This document shows positions 45,728-52,549 of a stretch of DNA of 64,000 nt, one piece after another; the stretch's first letter is position 1, and every line of letters begins with the position of its first letter. Origin of the DNA: a virus. The DNA is taken from positions 1 through 64,000 of the IMG/VR virus record IMGVR_UViG_3300006751_000008, one strand, 5' to 3'. The position numbers were made by a program, and so were the translations under genes. The notes under the pieces are model-generated. The model was given only the letters and a program-made list of their open reading frames with translations, was not told the origin of the DNA and did not search any database.

Positions 45728-46185
45728 GTACAGTAATCAGCAAGAGTATTTCAAACAACACCCCAGAAGCGGACCTACCGACTATCGAACAGACGATTGT
45801 CGTGCAGCCTACTAAAGAAGTTCCGGGAGAGGTTGTCGCAGACCTTTCGCAGCCACTACCTACATGGAACACCATCTTGCTGCTCGTTGCAGTAACAGCG
45901 GTGGCAACATGGGCGTTGGTTCAGATCGCTAAATCGCTCTTTCAAGGATGGATGGATTCCAAGAAGGGAGAAGATGGAAAGAAGCCCTGGTGGTGGGCAG
46001 GTGGTCTTCGGGTACTTGCTCTCGTGGCTGGAGCGGGGATTGGTACAGTTCTGTACGGGGCACTTGGGGGGACCGGCGACGGTTGGCCTTGGGGTACTGT
46101 TATTGGAGCAGGTGCGGGTTCTTTGGCTTCTATTGTCGTCATGGTAGTGAAAAAACGAATCAGAGCACTCGGGGAGTCCAAATGA
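45724..46185 (+). CDS. Holin-like protein
   Basis: 153 residues with about three transmembrane helices: NTILLLVAVTAVATWALVQIA, GGLRVLALVAGAGIGTVLYGAL and GTVIGAGAGSLASIVVMVV, with a hydrophilic N-terminal arm and a basic C-terminus KKRIRALGESK. Number of helices, size and place next to the endolysin support a holin. ATGA overlap on both sides. Confidence 0.65.
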   Translation: MSTVISKSISNNTPEADLPTIEQTIVVQPTKEVPGEVVADLSQPLPTWNTILLLVAVTAVATWALVQIAKSLFQGWMDSKKGEDGKKPWWWAGGLRVLALVAGAGIGTVLYGALGGTGDGWPWGTVIGAGAGSLASIVVMVVKKRIRALGESK

Positions 46186-46538
46186 CGTGGCTTGCTGTAA
46201 AGGCAACAGCAACAAAGGCATGGTCTTGGTTACGTGCCGTTCCTTCTTGGGTTTACGCAATGCTTGGCTGGTTCGTTGCATATCTCTTCTGGAACCTCTC
46301 TAGGGCTTGGAAAAACAGAGCCGAAGTGCAGGCCAAGCAAGGCGGTGCGCGTGCCAAGCTAATCGAGGATGTGGTCAAGATAGAGGCTACTCGTAGATCG
46401 CGCATAACGAAAGCAGAAGAGACACACGCGGCCAAGCAGGAAGTAATCAAGAAGAAAGAGGAAGCTATAGACGCCTCCTCAGACGATCTCTCTTCGTTGG
46501 CCGATGTGATCAACGAATCATTCAAAAAGGAGGACTAG
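46182..46538 (+). CDS. Inner-membrane spanin-like protein
   Basis: 118 residues, from the ATG overlapping the previous stop. One transmembrane helix (WVYAMLGWFVAYLFW) followed by a periplasm-directed, strongly charged helical region (AKLIEDVVKIEATRRSRITKAEETHAAKQEVIKKKEEAIDASS). This resembles i-spanins, which link inner and outer membranes during Gram-negative lysis. Confidence 0.6.
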   Translation: MTWLAVKATATKAWSWLRAVPSWVYAMLGWFVAYLFWNLSRAWKNRAEVQAKQGGARAKLIEDVVKIEATRRSRITKAEETHAAKQEVIKKKEEAIDASSDDLSSLADVINESFKKED

Positions 46539-46539
46539 C

Positions 46540-46584
46540 ATGTCGGCATTCTGGAAAGCGTTGCTACTCGGACTATCGCGATGA
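46540..46584 (+). CDS. 14-residue leader-like mini-ORF
   Basis: An ATG preceded by AAGGAGGACTAGC opens MSAFWKALLLGLSR and stops at 46582-46584, with the stop overlapping the ATG of the next gene (ATGA). The excellent ribosome site belongs to this tiny frame and not to the downstream gene, so it may be a translational coupler for that gene. Whether the peptide itself has a role is unknown. Confidence 0.5.
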   Translation: MSAFWKALLLGLSR

Positions 46585-47003
46585 GGAGTCTGGTCGCCAC
46601 ACTCGTGCTTCTTGTGTTCCTACCTACTGCTGTGCTTGCGGAGACCCCTCCCGAATGCACCAAAGCGGTTCCTTTGCGCTTTGATCAAAAAGTATCCTGC
46701 CTTCAAGGGGTTCTTTTCCCACCTCAGTGGGCCGTTCAGTGTGTAAAGTGCAGAGATGTGGCTCTACCAAGCTGTCAAAACGAGATGTCGCTTCTGAGGG
46801 AGAAGTGCGAGATCGACGTGTCTGCTCTATCCGGTAGGCTAAACGCTCTACAGGTATTCAGTGACAAACAATCGGAGTTGCTCAAAGACTCTCTTCGCAG
46901 CGCACCTAGTTGGTACGAGAGTCCTTATTTCTGGGGTGTTGTCGGTTTTGTTGCCGGTACAGGTTTGACCATTGCTGTCATTTATGCGGTAGATACACGG
47001 TAG
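46581..47003 (+). CDS. Exported Cys-rich membrane protein, lysis cluster
   Basis: 140 residues with an N-terminal signal peptide (MRSLVATLVLLVFLPTAVLA, likely cleaved after LA) and a C-terminal transmembrane helix (YFWGVVGFVAGTGLTIAVIYAV). The part between has six Cys residues and a short coiled coil. It has no lipobox. It could be a unimolecular spanin-like protein or a partner of the spanin-like protein before it. Confidence 0.6.
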   Translation: MRSLVATLVLLVFLPTAVLAETPPECTKAVPLRFDQKVSCLQGVLFPPQWAVQCVKCRDVALPSCQNEMSLLREKCEIDVSALSGRLNALQVFSDKQSELLKDSLRSAPSWYESPYFWGVVGFVAGTGLTIAVIYAVDTR

Positions 47004-47021
47004 TTTACAGGGGAGGGGTAC

Positions 47022-47318
47022 ATGCACTGTCCACAATGCGGCGGCGATGCGCGGGTGTTAGATAGTCGTTCAGCAGACAACGACAATCCGCGATATCAAT
47101 GGCTTCTTGAAAGAGGGCACAAAGTATATGGCTGGTGGTCCCCTCATGACTTCCGGCTTCGTAAACGCCGCTGTGGGGCATCTGACTGCTCTCACTGCTT
47201 CATTACCATCGAGGTAGGTCTCCAAGACCTTGACGGGGCCTTTACGGACGTTAGAGAGACTACTGTGAAGGTTCTGTTTGGTAGTGTTTCTACCGTTCAC
47301 GGGGCCATACACAAATAA
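47022..47318 (+). CDS. NrdR-like zinc-ribbon protein without ATP-cone
   Basis: 98 residues. The start MHCPQCGGDARVLDSR and the later RKRRCGASDCSHCFITIE match the zinc-ribbon DNA-binding part of NrdR, the repressor of ribonucleotide reductase genes (four Cys ligands, with RRRC-x-x-C-x-x-x-F-T-T-x-E). The ATP-cone that senses nucleotides in true NrdR is absent. It may compete for NrdR boxes in the host, which is inference. Last rightward gene before the convergent terminator. Confidence 0.7.
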   Translation: MHCPQCGGDARVLDSRSADNDNPRYQWLLERGHKVYGWWSPHDFRLRKRRCGASDCSHCFITIEVGLQDLDGAFTDVRETTVKVLFGSVSTVHGAIHK

Positions 47319-47320
47319 AA

Positions 47321-47371
47321 GCCCTCTTCCACAGACCCAATGAACGCTCGAAAAAAACTGTGAAAGAGGGC
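47321..47371 (-). terminator. Convergent-gene terminator
   Basis: Arms GCCCTCTTCCACAG (47321-47334) and its near complement (47358-47371) pair with one G-T type mismatch, enclosing a 23-nt loop. Read on the minus strand the hairpin is followed by TTTTATTTG. It lies between the converging late and early blocks and probably ends leftward transcripts, possibly both. Confidence 0.7.
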
Positions 47372-47404
47372 AACCACAAAGCAGGTTCGTGTCTTTGCGG
47401 TTAT

Positions 47405-47959
47405 CTATTCTTCGGGGATTAGCCAGACAAAAAGCGTGTTTTTCAGTCGTTTGTCTGCGCCCTTCCTCCAGTAAACCCAACAGTAGTCGGCGGAGTCTAC
47501 CTTTCCTGAGTCAAGGAATGATGGTCGTCGGCTTAGAACGGCGATAGCGGCGGGAGGATTCTTCCTCCAAAACTCGTATCTCTTGATGCTTGCGAGAAAG
47601 CCAAGACGTAACAGCACTACCGCACTCTTTGCCTCCGTGACGGCTTTCTCTACCCACTTCTCTGCGTCCCCGTAGGGGGGATTCATAAGGACGTGCTCTC
47701 CCTTGAAGTCTTGTCGGAGACCATCCGCCTCTTCTATGTTATACCCGGCTTTGACTCCTGCTTTCACAAGGTTTGGCTGGATCTCGTATCCTCGTCCAGC
47801 AGGTCCAGGGAACGCGGCAATAAGGGCTCCATCTCCCGCACATGGGTCTAGTGTCGGTCTAGGCAGGGTTAGTGCCTTGTAGAGGCTATCTACACACCAC
47901 TTCGGTGTTCTGTAGAAGTCCTTCTTGCTTCTCTTTGCTCCTCGGTGCGTGCTGCTCAT
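47405..47959 (-). CDS. DNA adenine N6-methyltransferase
   Basis: 184 residues. Motif I LDPCAGDGAL (residues 38-46) and the catalytic NPPY (93-96) identify an S-adenosylmethionine-dependent adenine methyltransferase of the phage type; it is short, with no clear target-recognition domain. It could protect phage DNA against restriction. Ribosome site TAGGAGAGA is 5' of the ATG, and a 17-bp hairpin lies 31 nt upstream of the start. Confidence 0.8.
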   Translation of the reverse strand: MSSTHRGAKRSKKDFYRTPKWCVDSLYKALTLPRPTLDPCAGDGALIAAFPGPAGRGYEIQPNLVKAGVKAGYNIEEADGLRQDFKGEHVLMNPPYGDAEKWVEKAVTEAKSAVVLLRLGFLASIKRYEFWRKNPPAAIAVLSRRPSFLDSGKVDSADYCWVYWRKGADKRLKNTLFVWLIPEE

Positions 47960-47989
47960 GTCTGGTCTCTCCTAAAATAAAAGTAAAGT

Positions 47990-48038
47990 GGTGAACTGAT
48001 AACCTCCTGAAGATATAGACAGAGGTTACCAGTTCACC
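47990..48038 (-). terminator. Hairpin upstream of the methyltransferase gene
   Basis: Arms GGTGAACTGATAACCTC and its complement (one mismatch) enclose 15 nt. On the minus strand it is followed by ACTTTACTTTTATTTTAG, a T-rich stretch, then by the methyltransferase ribosome site. It may be a terminator for the gene at 48125-48550 or an attenuator in the methyltransferase leader. No other signal was seen in 47960-48124. Confidence 0.6.
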
Positions 48039-48124
48039 TTGCCAAGATTCCGCTTGGCGCGTCCGGTTCGATCCACTTGGGTAATCTTTACGGGGAATAC
48101 CTGGAACAACCGGAAATGTGATTG

Positions 48125-48550
48125 CTATTCGTCCTGCTCTACGTCTGCCAGAATACCCATATTGTCCTGTATTGCGGCATTCAAGCCCATGATCAAACAG
48201 AAAGCGTCGGACGGGCTACCGTCCTCTGTGACTACTTGAAAACTAAGATGTCTCGACCAACCATGTCCAAAGTGCTCCATGTGTTGGACTGCCCAAGGGC
48301 TCGTTGGTTTCTCCTCTCCTGGATCTGCCGATGGTCCAAACTTATCCTCGAACACTTTCTCTATGTGTGCTGCATTGGCGAGTGCTTGAGCCTCGCTGTC
48401 TCTGGTGCAGATCACGGGACCGAGGGACCAAGACTTGAACAGTGGTAGTTTCCCCGAATACGAGAAGTTAGGAGGTGCCAAAAGGGCTTCCGCCTTCAAC
48501 AGGTCCAGTTCCTCCACGTCTACAAGTTCCATGTATTCTTCTGCTGTCAT
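48125..48550 (-). CDS. Hypothetical early protein
   Basis: 141 residues, function unknown. The N-terminus is acidic (TAEEYMELVDVEELDLLKAEALLAPPNFSYSGK) and the rest soluble with two Cys residues. Ribosome site AGGAAG. Part of the leftward early block. Confidence 0.6.
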   Translation of the reverse strand: MTAEEYMELVDVEELDLLKAEALLAPPNFSYSGKLPLFKSWSLGPVICTRDSEAQALANAAHIEKVFEDKFGPSADPGEEKPTSPWAVQHMEHFGHGWSRHLSFQVVTEDGSPSDAFCLIMGLNAAIQDNMGILADVEQDE

Positions 48551-48564
48551 AACTTCTTCCTATG

Positions 48565-48861
48565 CTACTTGGTGACCTTCCGTCTGGCGGCGGCGGCTAG
48601 TTGGGGTTTCTTCTTCCAGTTCTGGCCTCGTCGGCTCTTTCTGTGTCTACGCGATACCTTCTTGTCATCACGAACCTGTCCGATGCGTCGGATAGTAGCC
48701 TTCAGATCGAAAGCTGGAAACGCTCGCTCAAGTTCAAAGAAGTCGTCTACGGTCAAAGCGACGGCTCCTCTTCGGAGTTCCACAAGTTGTCTTTCCGTGA
48801 CTCCCATGACGGAAGCGACATTCTCGCTGCCGTATTCTATGGTTAGGTCGTGCAGATCCAT
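48565..48861 (-). CDS. Small HTH-like regulator with basic tail
   Basis: 98 residues. Residues 1-55 (LTIEYGSENVASVMGVTERQLVELRRGAVALTVDDFFELERAF) fit a Cro/CI-type helix-turn-helix, with VASVMGV-T-ERQLVELRRG as the candidate recognition segment. The C-terminal 30 residues are very basic. An operator-like palindrome overlaps the promoter 40-70 bp upstream, suggesting that it controls its own synthesis. Confidence 0.65.
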   Translation of the reverse strand: MDLHDLTIEYGSENVASVMGVTERQLVELRRGAVALTVDDFFELERAFPAFDLKATIRRIGQVRDDKKVSRRHRKSRRGQNWKKKPQLAAAARRKVTK

Positions 48862-48899
48862 TCTCTTCTCCTATACCTTTGTCCGACATGCTGGAGATT

Positions 48900-48939
48900 C
48901 TGTAGGCGAAAACCTACAGATGTTCTGTAGGGTTGTCAA
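48900..48939 (-). promoter_or_regulatory. sigma70-like promoter overlapped by an operator palindrome
   Basis: On the minus strand: TTGACA (48934-48939), 17-bp spacer, TAGGTT (48911-48916). CTGTAGG (48900-48906) and CCTACAG (48913-48919) form a perfect 7-bp inverted repeat around a 6-nt spacer, covering the -10 box. A third half-site CTGTAGG lies at 48925-48931 within the spacer between the boxes. This arrangement is typical of a self-repressed phage regulator. Confidence 0.65.
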
Positions 48940-49124
48940 TATGTTGTTTCTTCGGGCTCTATGGGCTCGTCTACGTCGGACTGGCTGTATCCCGTTAGTA
49001 TCTCCGGGCGAAAGCCTGACAGTCTCTCTTTCCGGCACTTAGGGCAGACACGCGCCAAGGGTATCCCTTGGGCGTCGTTCTCCCACCAACTGTTTTCTCC
49101 AGAGCCACAAGAACATGGTCTCAT
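48936..49124 (-). CDS. Small zinc-ribbon protein
   Basis: 62 residues. MRPCSCGSGENSWWENDAQGIPLARVCPKC has the arrangement CxC...CxxC of a one-domain zinc ribbon often found in phage early regions, followed by an acidic tail. The ATG overlaps the stop of the preceding gene (ATGA). Confidence 0.7.
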   Translation of the reverse strand: MRPCSCGSGENSWWENDAQGIPLARVCPKCRKERLSGFRPEILTGYSQSDVDEPIEPEETTY

Positions 49125-49315
49125 TTTGACCCCCTGCGAACAGAGGCCTTGGGCCACTCCGACAAATCGCTGGTATCCGCCCATTGCCGAATGGTTCCTC
49201 CATCTCGGGCGTCGTACCACTTGAGCAACGCTCGATCTCCGGTAGCGTTGAACTGAACAAGCCTAACCAGTTTGCTGTAAAACAGCACCGTAGTGTTGAT
49301 CTTGAGGCGGTTCAT
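49121..49315 (-). CDS. Small hypothetical protein MNRLK-a
   Basis: 64 residues beginning MNRLK, with no recognised domain (KLVRLVQFNATGDRALLKWYDARDGGTIRQW). The start lies in one copy of a 26-nt direct repeat that includes GGAGG and the ATG, and overlaps the previous stop by 1 nt. Confidence 0.6.
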   Translation of the reverse strand: MNRLKINTTVLFYSKLVRLVQFNATGDRALLKWYDARDGGTIRQWADTSDLSEWPKASVRRGSK

Positions 49316-49327
49316 TAGTTGACCTCC
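49302..49327 (-). repeat. 26-nt direct repeat at gene junction, copy 1
   Basis: Identical to 49463-49488. It contains the end of the upstream gene (VN and stop), a GGAGG ribosome site and the ATG plus the codons for NRLK of the next gene. Confidence 0.85.
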
Positions 49328-49476
49328 AGTTCAGCTTTACAACGGGTGCAAATGATAGCGGTCCAACCATTTAGAGCGACCGTGTGAACCTGCCCGCACT
49401 GCGGACAGGTCACGGAAGCAATGGTCACACCGGCTACCTCTCGGTGTTCGGTAATCTTTGCTTTGAGGCGGTTCAT
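49315..49476 (-). CDS. Small zinc-ribbon protein MNRLK-b
   Basis: 53 residues beginning MNRLK. CPQC (about residues 24-27) and CTRC (about 44-47) form a rubredoxin-like zinc ribbon around VHTVALNGWTAII. It ends in EVN. Overlaps the genes on both sides by 1 nt (TAATG). Too short for most gene callers. Confidence 0.65.
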   Translation of the reverse strand: MNRLKAKITEHREVAGVTIASVTCPQCGQVHTVALNGWTAIICTRCKAELEVN

Positions 49477-49488
49477 TAGTTGACCTCC
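49463..49488 (-). repeat. 26-nt direct repeat at gene junction, copy 2
   Basis: Second copy of the gene-junction repeat, covering the EVN stop of the upstream gene and the ATG of the 53-residue protein. Confidence 0.85.
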
Positions 49489-49775
49489 CGTGCTGCGATC
49501 TCTCGTTCTTCTTGAACTCTCCCGATGATCGCGTTGACTTGCTCTAGGAGGCGTTCTCGGTTGCCTTTGATTCCCAGCATGTTGCGGGCCATGGTAGTAG
49601 CGGCGGGCAGGTGGCGGCTAAACTTGATGCCGTGTGCCTGTAGCTCAAGGGCCTGCTTCAGGCTGATAAGTTGCATCATGCCGATAGCCTCTCCGGTAAG
49701 TACCGTACACCCTGTGGTACTAACGTGGATGCCTGCTTCTACTTTCGCGCCGTCTAGGTTCTTCAGATTGTTCAT
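49476..49775 (-). CDS. Hypothetical early protein
   Basis: 99 residues from the ATG preceded by AAGGACAACGAC; a longer version from a TTG at 49793 is possible but lacks a ribosome site. It is helical with conserved-looking AIGMMQLISLKQALELQAHGIKFSRHLPAATTMARNMLGIKG, a kind of sequence found in several phages without known function. Driven by the promoter at 49819-49847. Confidence 0.65.
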   Translation of the reverse strand: MNNLKNLDGAKVEAGIHVSTTGCTVLTGEAIGMMQLISLKQALELQAHGIKFSRHLPAATTMARNMLGIKGNRERLLEQVNAIIGRVQEEREIAAREVN

Positions 49776-49818
49776 GTCGTTGTCCTTGTTCAAGTTGTTG
49801 TCGTTGTCTACATTCAGA

Positions 49819-49847
49819 AAGGTAGTCGATTACAGTTTACCTGTCAA
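49819..49847 (-). promoter_or_regulatory. Early sigma70-like promoter, copy A
   Basis: Minus strand TTGACA (49842-49847), 17-bp spacer, TACCTT (49819-49824). It lies in the last codons of the 201-residue gene (its RRLTGKL end), so the gene stop and promoter are superposed. The same boxes and flanks recur at 51377-51405. Confidence 0.7.
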
Positions 49848-50435
49848 CCTCCTTTTTAGAGGGGCCAGTTGTCCGGTGTCCATTGCCTTCTTTAACCACA
49901 TAGTGGCGAGCATCGTAGCGTGCTCGTCTGGTAGGTAAGCGGCTCCGGGCATAACACGGTCCACATAGGGCTTGTCTCCCCAGAGAAAGGACGGCGGGTT
50001 AGGCATATCCCAAGACAAGCCAGAACACTCTAGCGTCTGCTTAGGAAGATACTGTACCGTCATATCTACCACCTCCCCCGTCAAAGGGTTCGCGCTCCAA
50101 CAGTGCATTTCTGGCATGACGTACTCAAAGCCCGATTCCGTCTCTGCCTCTCCAAGAACACCCTCGGTCGCTCGTATAACGTCCGGGTGGGTGCTGTCCC
50201 ACTCATAACCGAAGTGGGTGTTCTCTACGTCCTCCAGTCCGTGCATCGGGCGGCGTTGCCAGAAGGCTGATCCGGCTTGCGGTACCAATCGGATGCCTCG
50301 CATGTGTGCAGCAGCGCACACAAACACCATCCAGTAGAGGCAGGCGGCATGTTCGGGGCCTCCTGGCTGCATGTACTTGGAAAACATCTTCTTAGCGTCA
50401 CGAATGATCTTTCTCTTTGTTGTTCGGTCTCTCAT
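49830..50435 (-). CDS. Hypothetical early protein
   Basis: 201 residues. N-terminus basic (RDRTTKRKIIRDAKKMFSKYM), then PEHAACLYWMVFVCAAAHMRGIRLVPQAGSAFWQRRP and aromatic segments. No transmembrane segment is certain and no family is recognised. The 3' end contains the -35 element of the next promoter. Confidence 0.6.
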   Translation of the reverse strand: MRDRTTKRKIIRDAKKMFSKYMQPGGPEHAACLYWMVFVCAAAHMRGIRLVPQAGSAFWQRRPMHGLEDVENTHFGYEWDSTHPDVIRATEGVLGEAETESGFEYVMPEMHCWSANPLTGEVVDMTVQYLPKQTLECSGLSWDMPNPPSFLWGDKPYVDRVMPGAAYLPDEHATMLATMWLKKAMDTGQLAPLKRRLTGKL

Positions 50436-50445
50436 TACATTTCTC

Positions 50446-51336
50446 CTATTTGTTGCTCATGGCCTTGAGACAGCGCGTACACGTCACAAGCCCAGCATTA
50501 GTGGTGCTGTGGGCTACCTCGTAGGGGAACTTCATCCAGTTGCAGCCGATGCGCTTGCGTTTTGGCGTCTCGTAGACCATGTGGACGCACTTCTTCTTGC
50601 CGTGAGGGATTCCCCAAGAAGGGTTTTCCTTGTGGTGCGCGATAGCGGCCACAACGGCCTTCCGTTGGGTCTTGAGGTTAGCGATTGATGTCGTGATGCT
50701 CTTGACGACTTCAAGACGCCGCGCCTCGTAAGAAGGGAGGGTTACGTGCGGCTCGTATATGTAGCGGTCGGGGAGAGGTTCGCAGGTGACTTGCGGCGGA
50801 TTGGTGTCGTCTGCATCGACATTAACGGCTCGGACAAGCGTGCCCTCAAAACCGCGAGGAATGTCCGTATTGAAGTCGATGCAGGACTGTAGGCGTCCAT
50901 ATTTGCCGAACGTGCGTTGGATGCGCTCGGTAGAGACGCCTTGAGCAGAGAGGAACTCCTCTATTATTTCCTGGCGAATACGCTCCCACCTGTTACGGGA
51001 CAGTTGCAGGGTATGGGTCCAGGCGTACACGTCGGCTCCTTTCTCGTGTGCTACAAGCTCCTCCTCTAGCCGGACCAAGGTCTCGTCCATACGTGCGATG
51101 ATAATGAGGCCAGACAGGTCGGTCTCCTCAAGCGGGCGGGTACCCCAGCCCCAGCACTCCCCCCACTGCCAACCGTTGCCGTAGGAGCCTGCTCGTCGTC
51201 CGGTCTCTTTCCATCCGTGGCGTACAAGAGATCCGTCTTTGCGGACGTTGAAAGTCTTGAGGCAGCAGGCACAGGTTCCACGTCGGGTCGGGTCGAGGGC
51301 CTTGCGGGTGTAGGTAGCAGTCATTTCGGAAGTCAT
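50446..51336 (-). CDS. Hypothetical early protein with Cys pairs
   Basis: 296 residues from the ATG with AAGGACGGCAACG upstream; a start 11 codons earlier would begin at or ahead of the expected transcription start. N-terminal CACC (zinc-like) pairs with C-terminal CTRC, suggesting a zinc site formed between ends. The middle is helical (RMDETLVRLEEELVAHEKGADVYAW). No family recognised. Confidence 0.6.
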   Translation of the reverse strand: MTSEMTATYTRKALDPTRRGTCACCLKTFNVRKDGSLVRHGWKETGRRAGSYGNGWQWGECWGWGTRPLEETDLSGLIIIARMDETLVRLEEELVAHEKGADVYAWTHTLQLSRNRWERIRQEIIEEFLSAQGVSTERIQRTFGKYGRLQSCIDFNTDIPRGFEGTLVRAVNVDADDTNPPQVTCEPLPDRYIYEPHVTLPSYEARRLEVVKSITTSIANLKTQRKAVVAAIAHHKENPSWGIPHGKKKCVHMVYETPKRKRIGCNWMKFPYEVAHSTTNAGLVTCTRCLKAMSNK

Positions 51337-51376
51337 CGTTGCCGTCCTTGTTGGTGTCGCGTTGTCCATATTCAGG

Positions 51377-51405
51377 AAGGTATTCGATTACAGATTACCT
51401 GTCAA
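51377..51405 (-). promoter_or_regulatory. Early sigma70-like promoter, copy B
   Basis: Minus strand TTGACA (51400-51405), 17-bp spacer, TACCTT (51377-51382). The sequence from the -35 through the -10 nearly repeats copy A at 49819-49847, with flanks. It controls the gene at 50446-51336. Confidence 0.7.
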
Positions 51406-51498
51406 CAATAAAAAACACCTCAAAAACTTGATAAACCCTAAAACCGTGCCATTCTCCTATGTAACAACCTCGCCATGTAGCGAATAAGGAGATTACCA

Positions 51499-51693
51499 AT
51501 GACCTCAGAAAAACGACAAAATACTGCTGTAAACAATCCATCTCGTAGAGAATGCGTGCTCTCTTACGTCGGAAAAGCGGCCTTTATGACTCACTGGTTT
51601 GCAGCCTACGCGGCTAAGTTCGGGCCTTCCGCTACTCTTGGCGATGTCCGTCTGTGGCTCCGGGAGAAGCGGGGACCGGCTCGTCTTCGTTAG
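51499..51693 (+). CDS. Small rightward ORF within the leftward block
   Basis: 64 residues with a strong ribosome site (AAGGAGATTACCA then ATG). Contains AFMTHWFAAYAAKFGPSATLGDVRLWLREKRG. Its 3' end overlaps the 3' end of the leftward gene at 51632-52015 by 62 bp. I recognise no family. No clear promoter of its own was seen in 51406-51498. Confidence 0.45.
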   Translation: MTSEKRQNTAVNNPSRRECVLSYVGKAAFMTHWFAAYAAKFGPSATLGDVRLWLREKRGPARLR

Positions 51694-52015
51694 TAGGGTC
51701 GGGCGTGGGGTCGATGTTGTCCGGTAGGTTCAATGTCATTCCCCACTGTCCCCACCTTCTTACCTCCGACAACCTCAGTTGTGCAGGCTGTCCCATGTGT
51801 TCCGTCAAGTAGACTAAAGTCTCCTCGAATGTGTCGAAGACTGGTATCTGTTGGTTGTCGGTTGCTTCTACCAGTCTTTCTGGTATCTCGTCGCACTCGA
51901 ACACAGCGCATACGTTGGAAGCATGTTCCGTGACAAACTTCATCGTAAGAACGGGCGGGTTTGTCCGGGTCATAGAGTTGCGGCAATACAGTACGACTAA
52001 CACTGGATCTTTCAT
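51632..52015 (-). CDS. Hypothetical early protein
   Basis: 127 residues from the ATG overlapping the stop of the upstream gene (ATGA); an upstream extension is possible but unlikely. KDPVLVVLYCRNSMTRTNPPVLTMKFVTEHASNVCAVFECDE suggests a small alpha/beta fold; C-terminus is Pro/Asp-rich. Confidence 0.6.
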   Translation of the reverse strand: MKDPVLVVLYCRNSMTRTNPPVLTMKFVTEHASNVCAVFECDEIPERLVEATDNQQIPVFDTFEETLVYLTEHMGQPAQLRLSEVRRWGQWGMTLNLPDNIDPTPDPTNEDEPVPASPGATDGHRQE

Positions 52016-52422
52016 TGGACCCCTGTCGGTGAGTTGCACCATCCAAGCATTAGGGTCTCTGTCGATACAAGTGTGGCCTCTGCTCTGTCTAGGTGGGCTA
52101 TCAAGTTGTCGTGGTGTTCGGCTCTTTGTGTTGCACTCGCTCCATTCAGTAACACCAGAAGACGGATAGCCCCTCCCATACACAGAGAAGCGTCCATAGA
52201 AAGCGTATCAACCATCGTCACCAGTTGTTCTGTCGAGTCCATGTCCGTTGTTCGGCTCAAGACTGTGTTCATTCCAGCCATCGTTGTGCAATGGATGTCT
52301 CGTAGGGCTGCTGCTAGATAGCAAGCTGCGTCTGCTGCGTGAACCGGCGATTCCTCAGTCTCTTCTTTCATCCGGTTGGCTGCTTGTTTCGCTTTCCTTA
52401 CCGCTTCCTTTAGTTCTTGCAT
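52012..52422 (-). CDS. Hypothetical helical early protein
   Basis: 136 residues, helical throughout (ELKEAVRKAKQAANRMKEETEESPVHAADAACYLAAALRDIH) with many Met and Ala. No family recognised. It overlaps the gene before it by 68 nt and the one after by ATGA. Confidence 0.55.
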   Translation of the reverse strand: MQELKEAVRKAKQAANRMKEETEESPVHAADAACYLAAALRDIHCTTMAGMNTVLSRTTDMDSTEQLVTMVDTLSMDASLCMGGAIRLLVLLNGASATQRAEHHDNLIAHLDRAEATLVSTETLMLGWCNSPTGVQ

Positions 52423-52549
52423 CTAGCTCCTCTTTGGCTCCTCTTAGTTCGGATATCAACCAATCCAGGTACCCTTCGCTCTTAGCGTCCGGTTTGCCCT
52501 TGGCTTCCTGTAGTTCCGCTATCGCCTTGTCGATGTCTTCAGGCCTCAC
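52355..52549 (-). CDS. Small acidic-helical early protein (GTG start)
   Basis: 64 residues starting with GTG that overlaps the last 11 nt of the DNA polymerase gene. PEDIDKAIAELQEAKGKPDAKSEGYLDWLISELRGAKEELDART forms amphipathic helices. Function unknown; the large overlap with the next gene is unusual. Confidence 0.5.
   Translation of the reverse strand: MRPEDIDKAIAELQEAKGKPDAKSEGYLDWLISELRGAKEELDARTKGSGKESETSSQPDERRD

Noticed and set aside
48925-48940. Third CTGTAGG half-site as a separate promoter
   Set aside because: It lies within the spacer of the one promoter found and has no boxes of its own.
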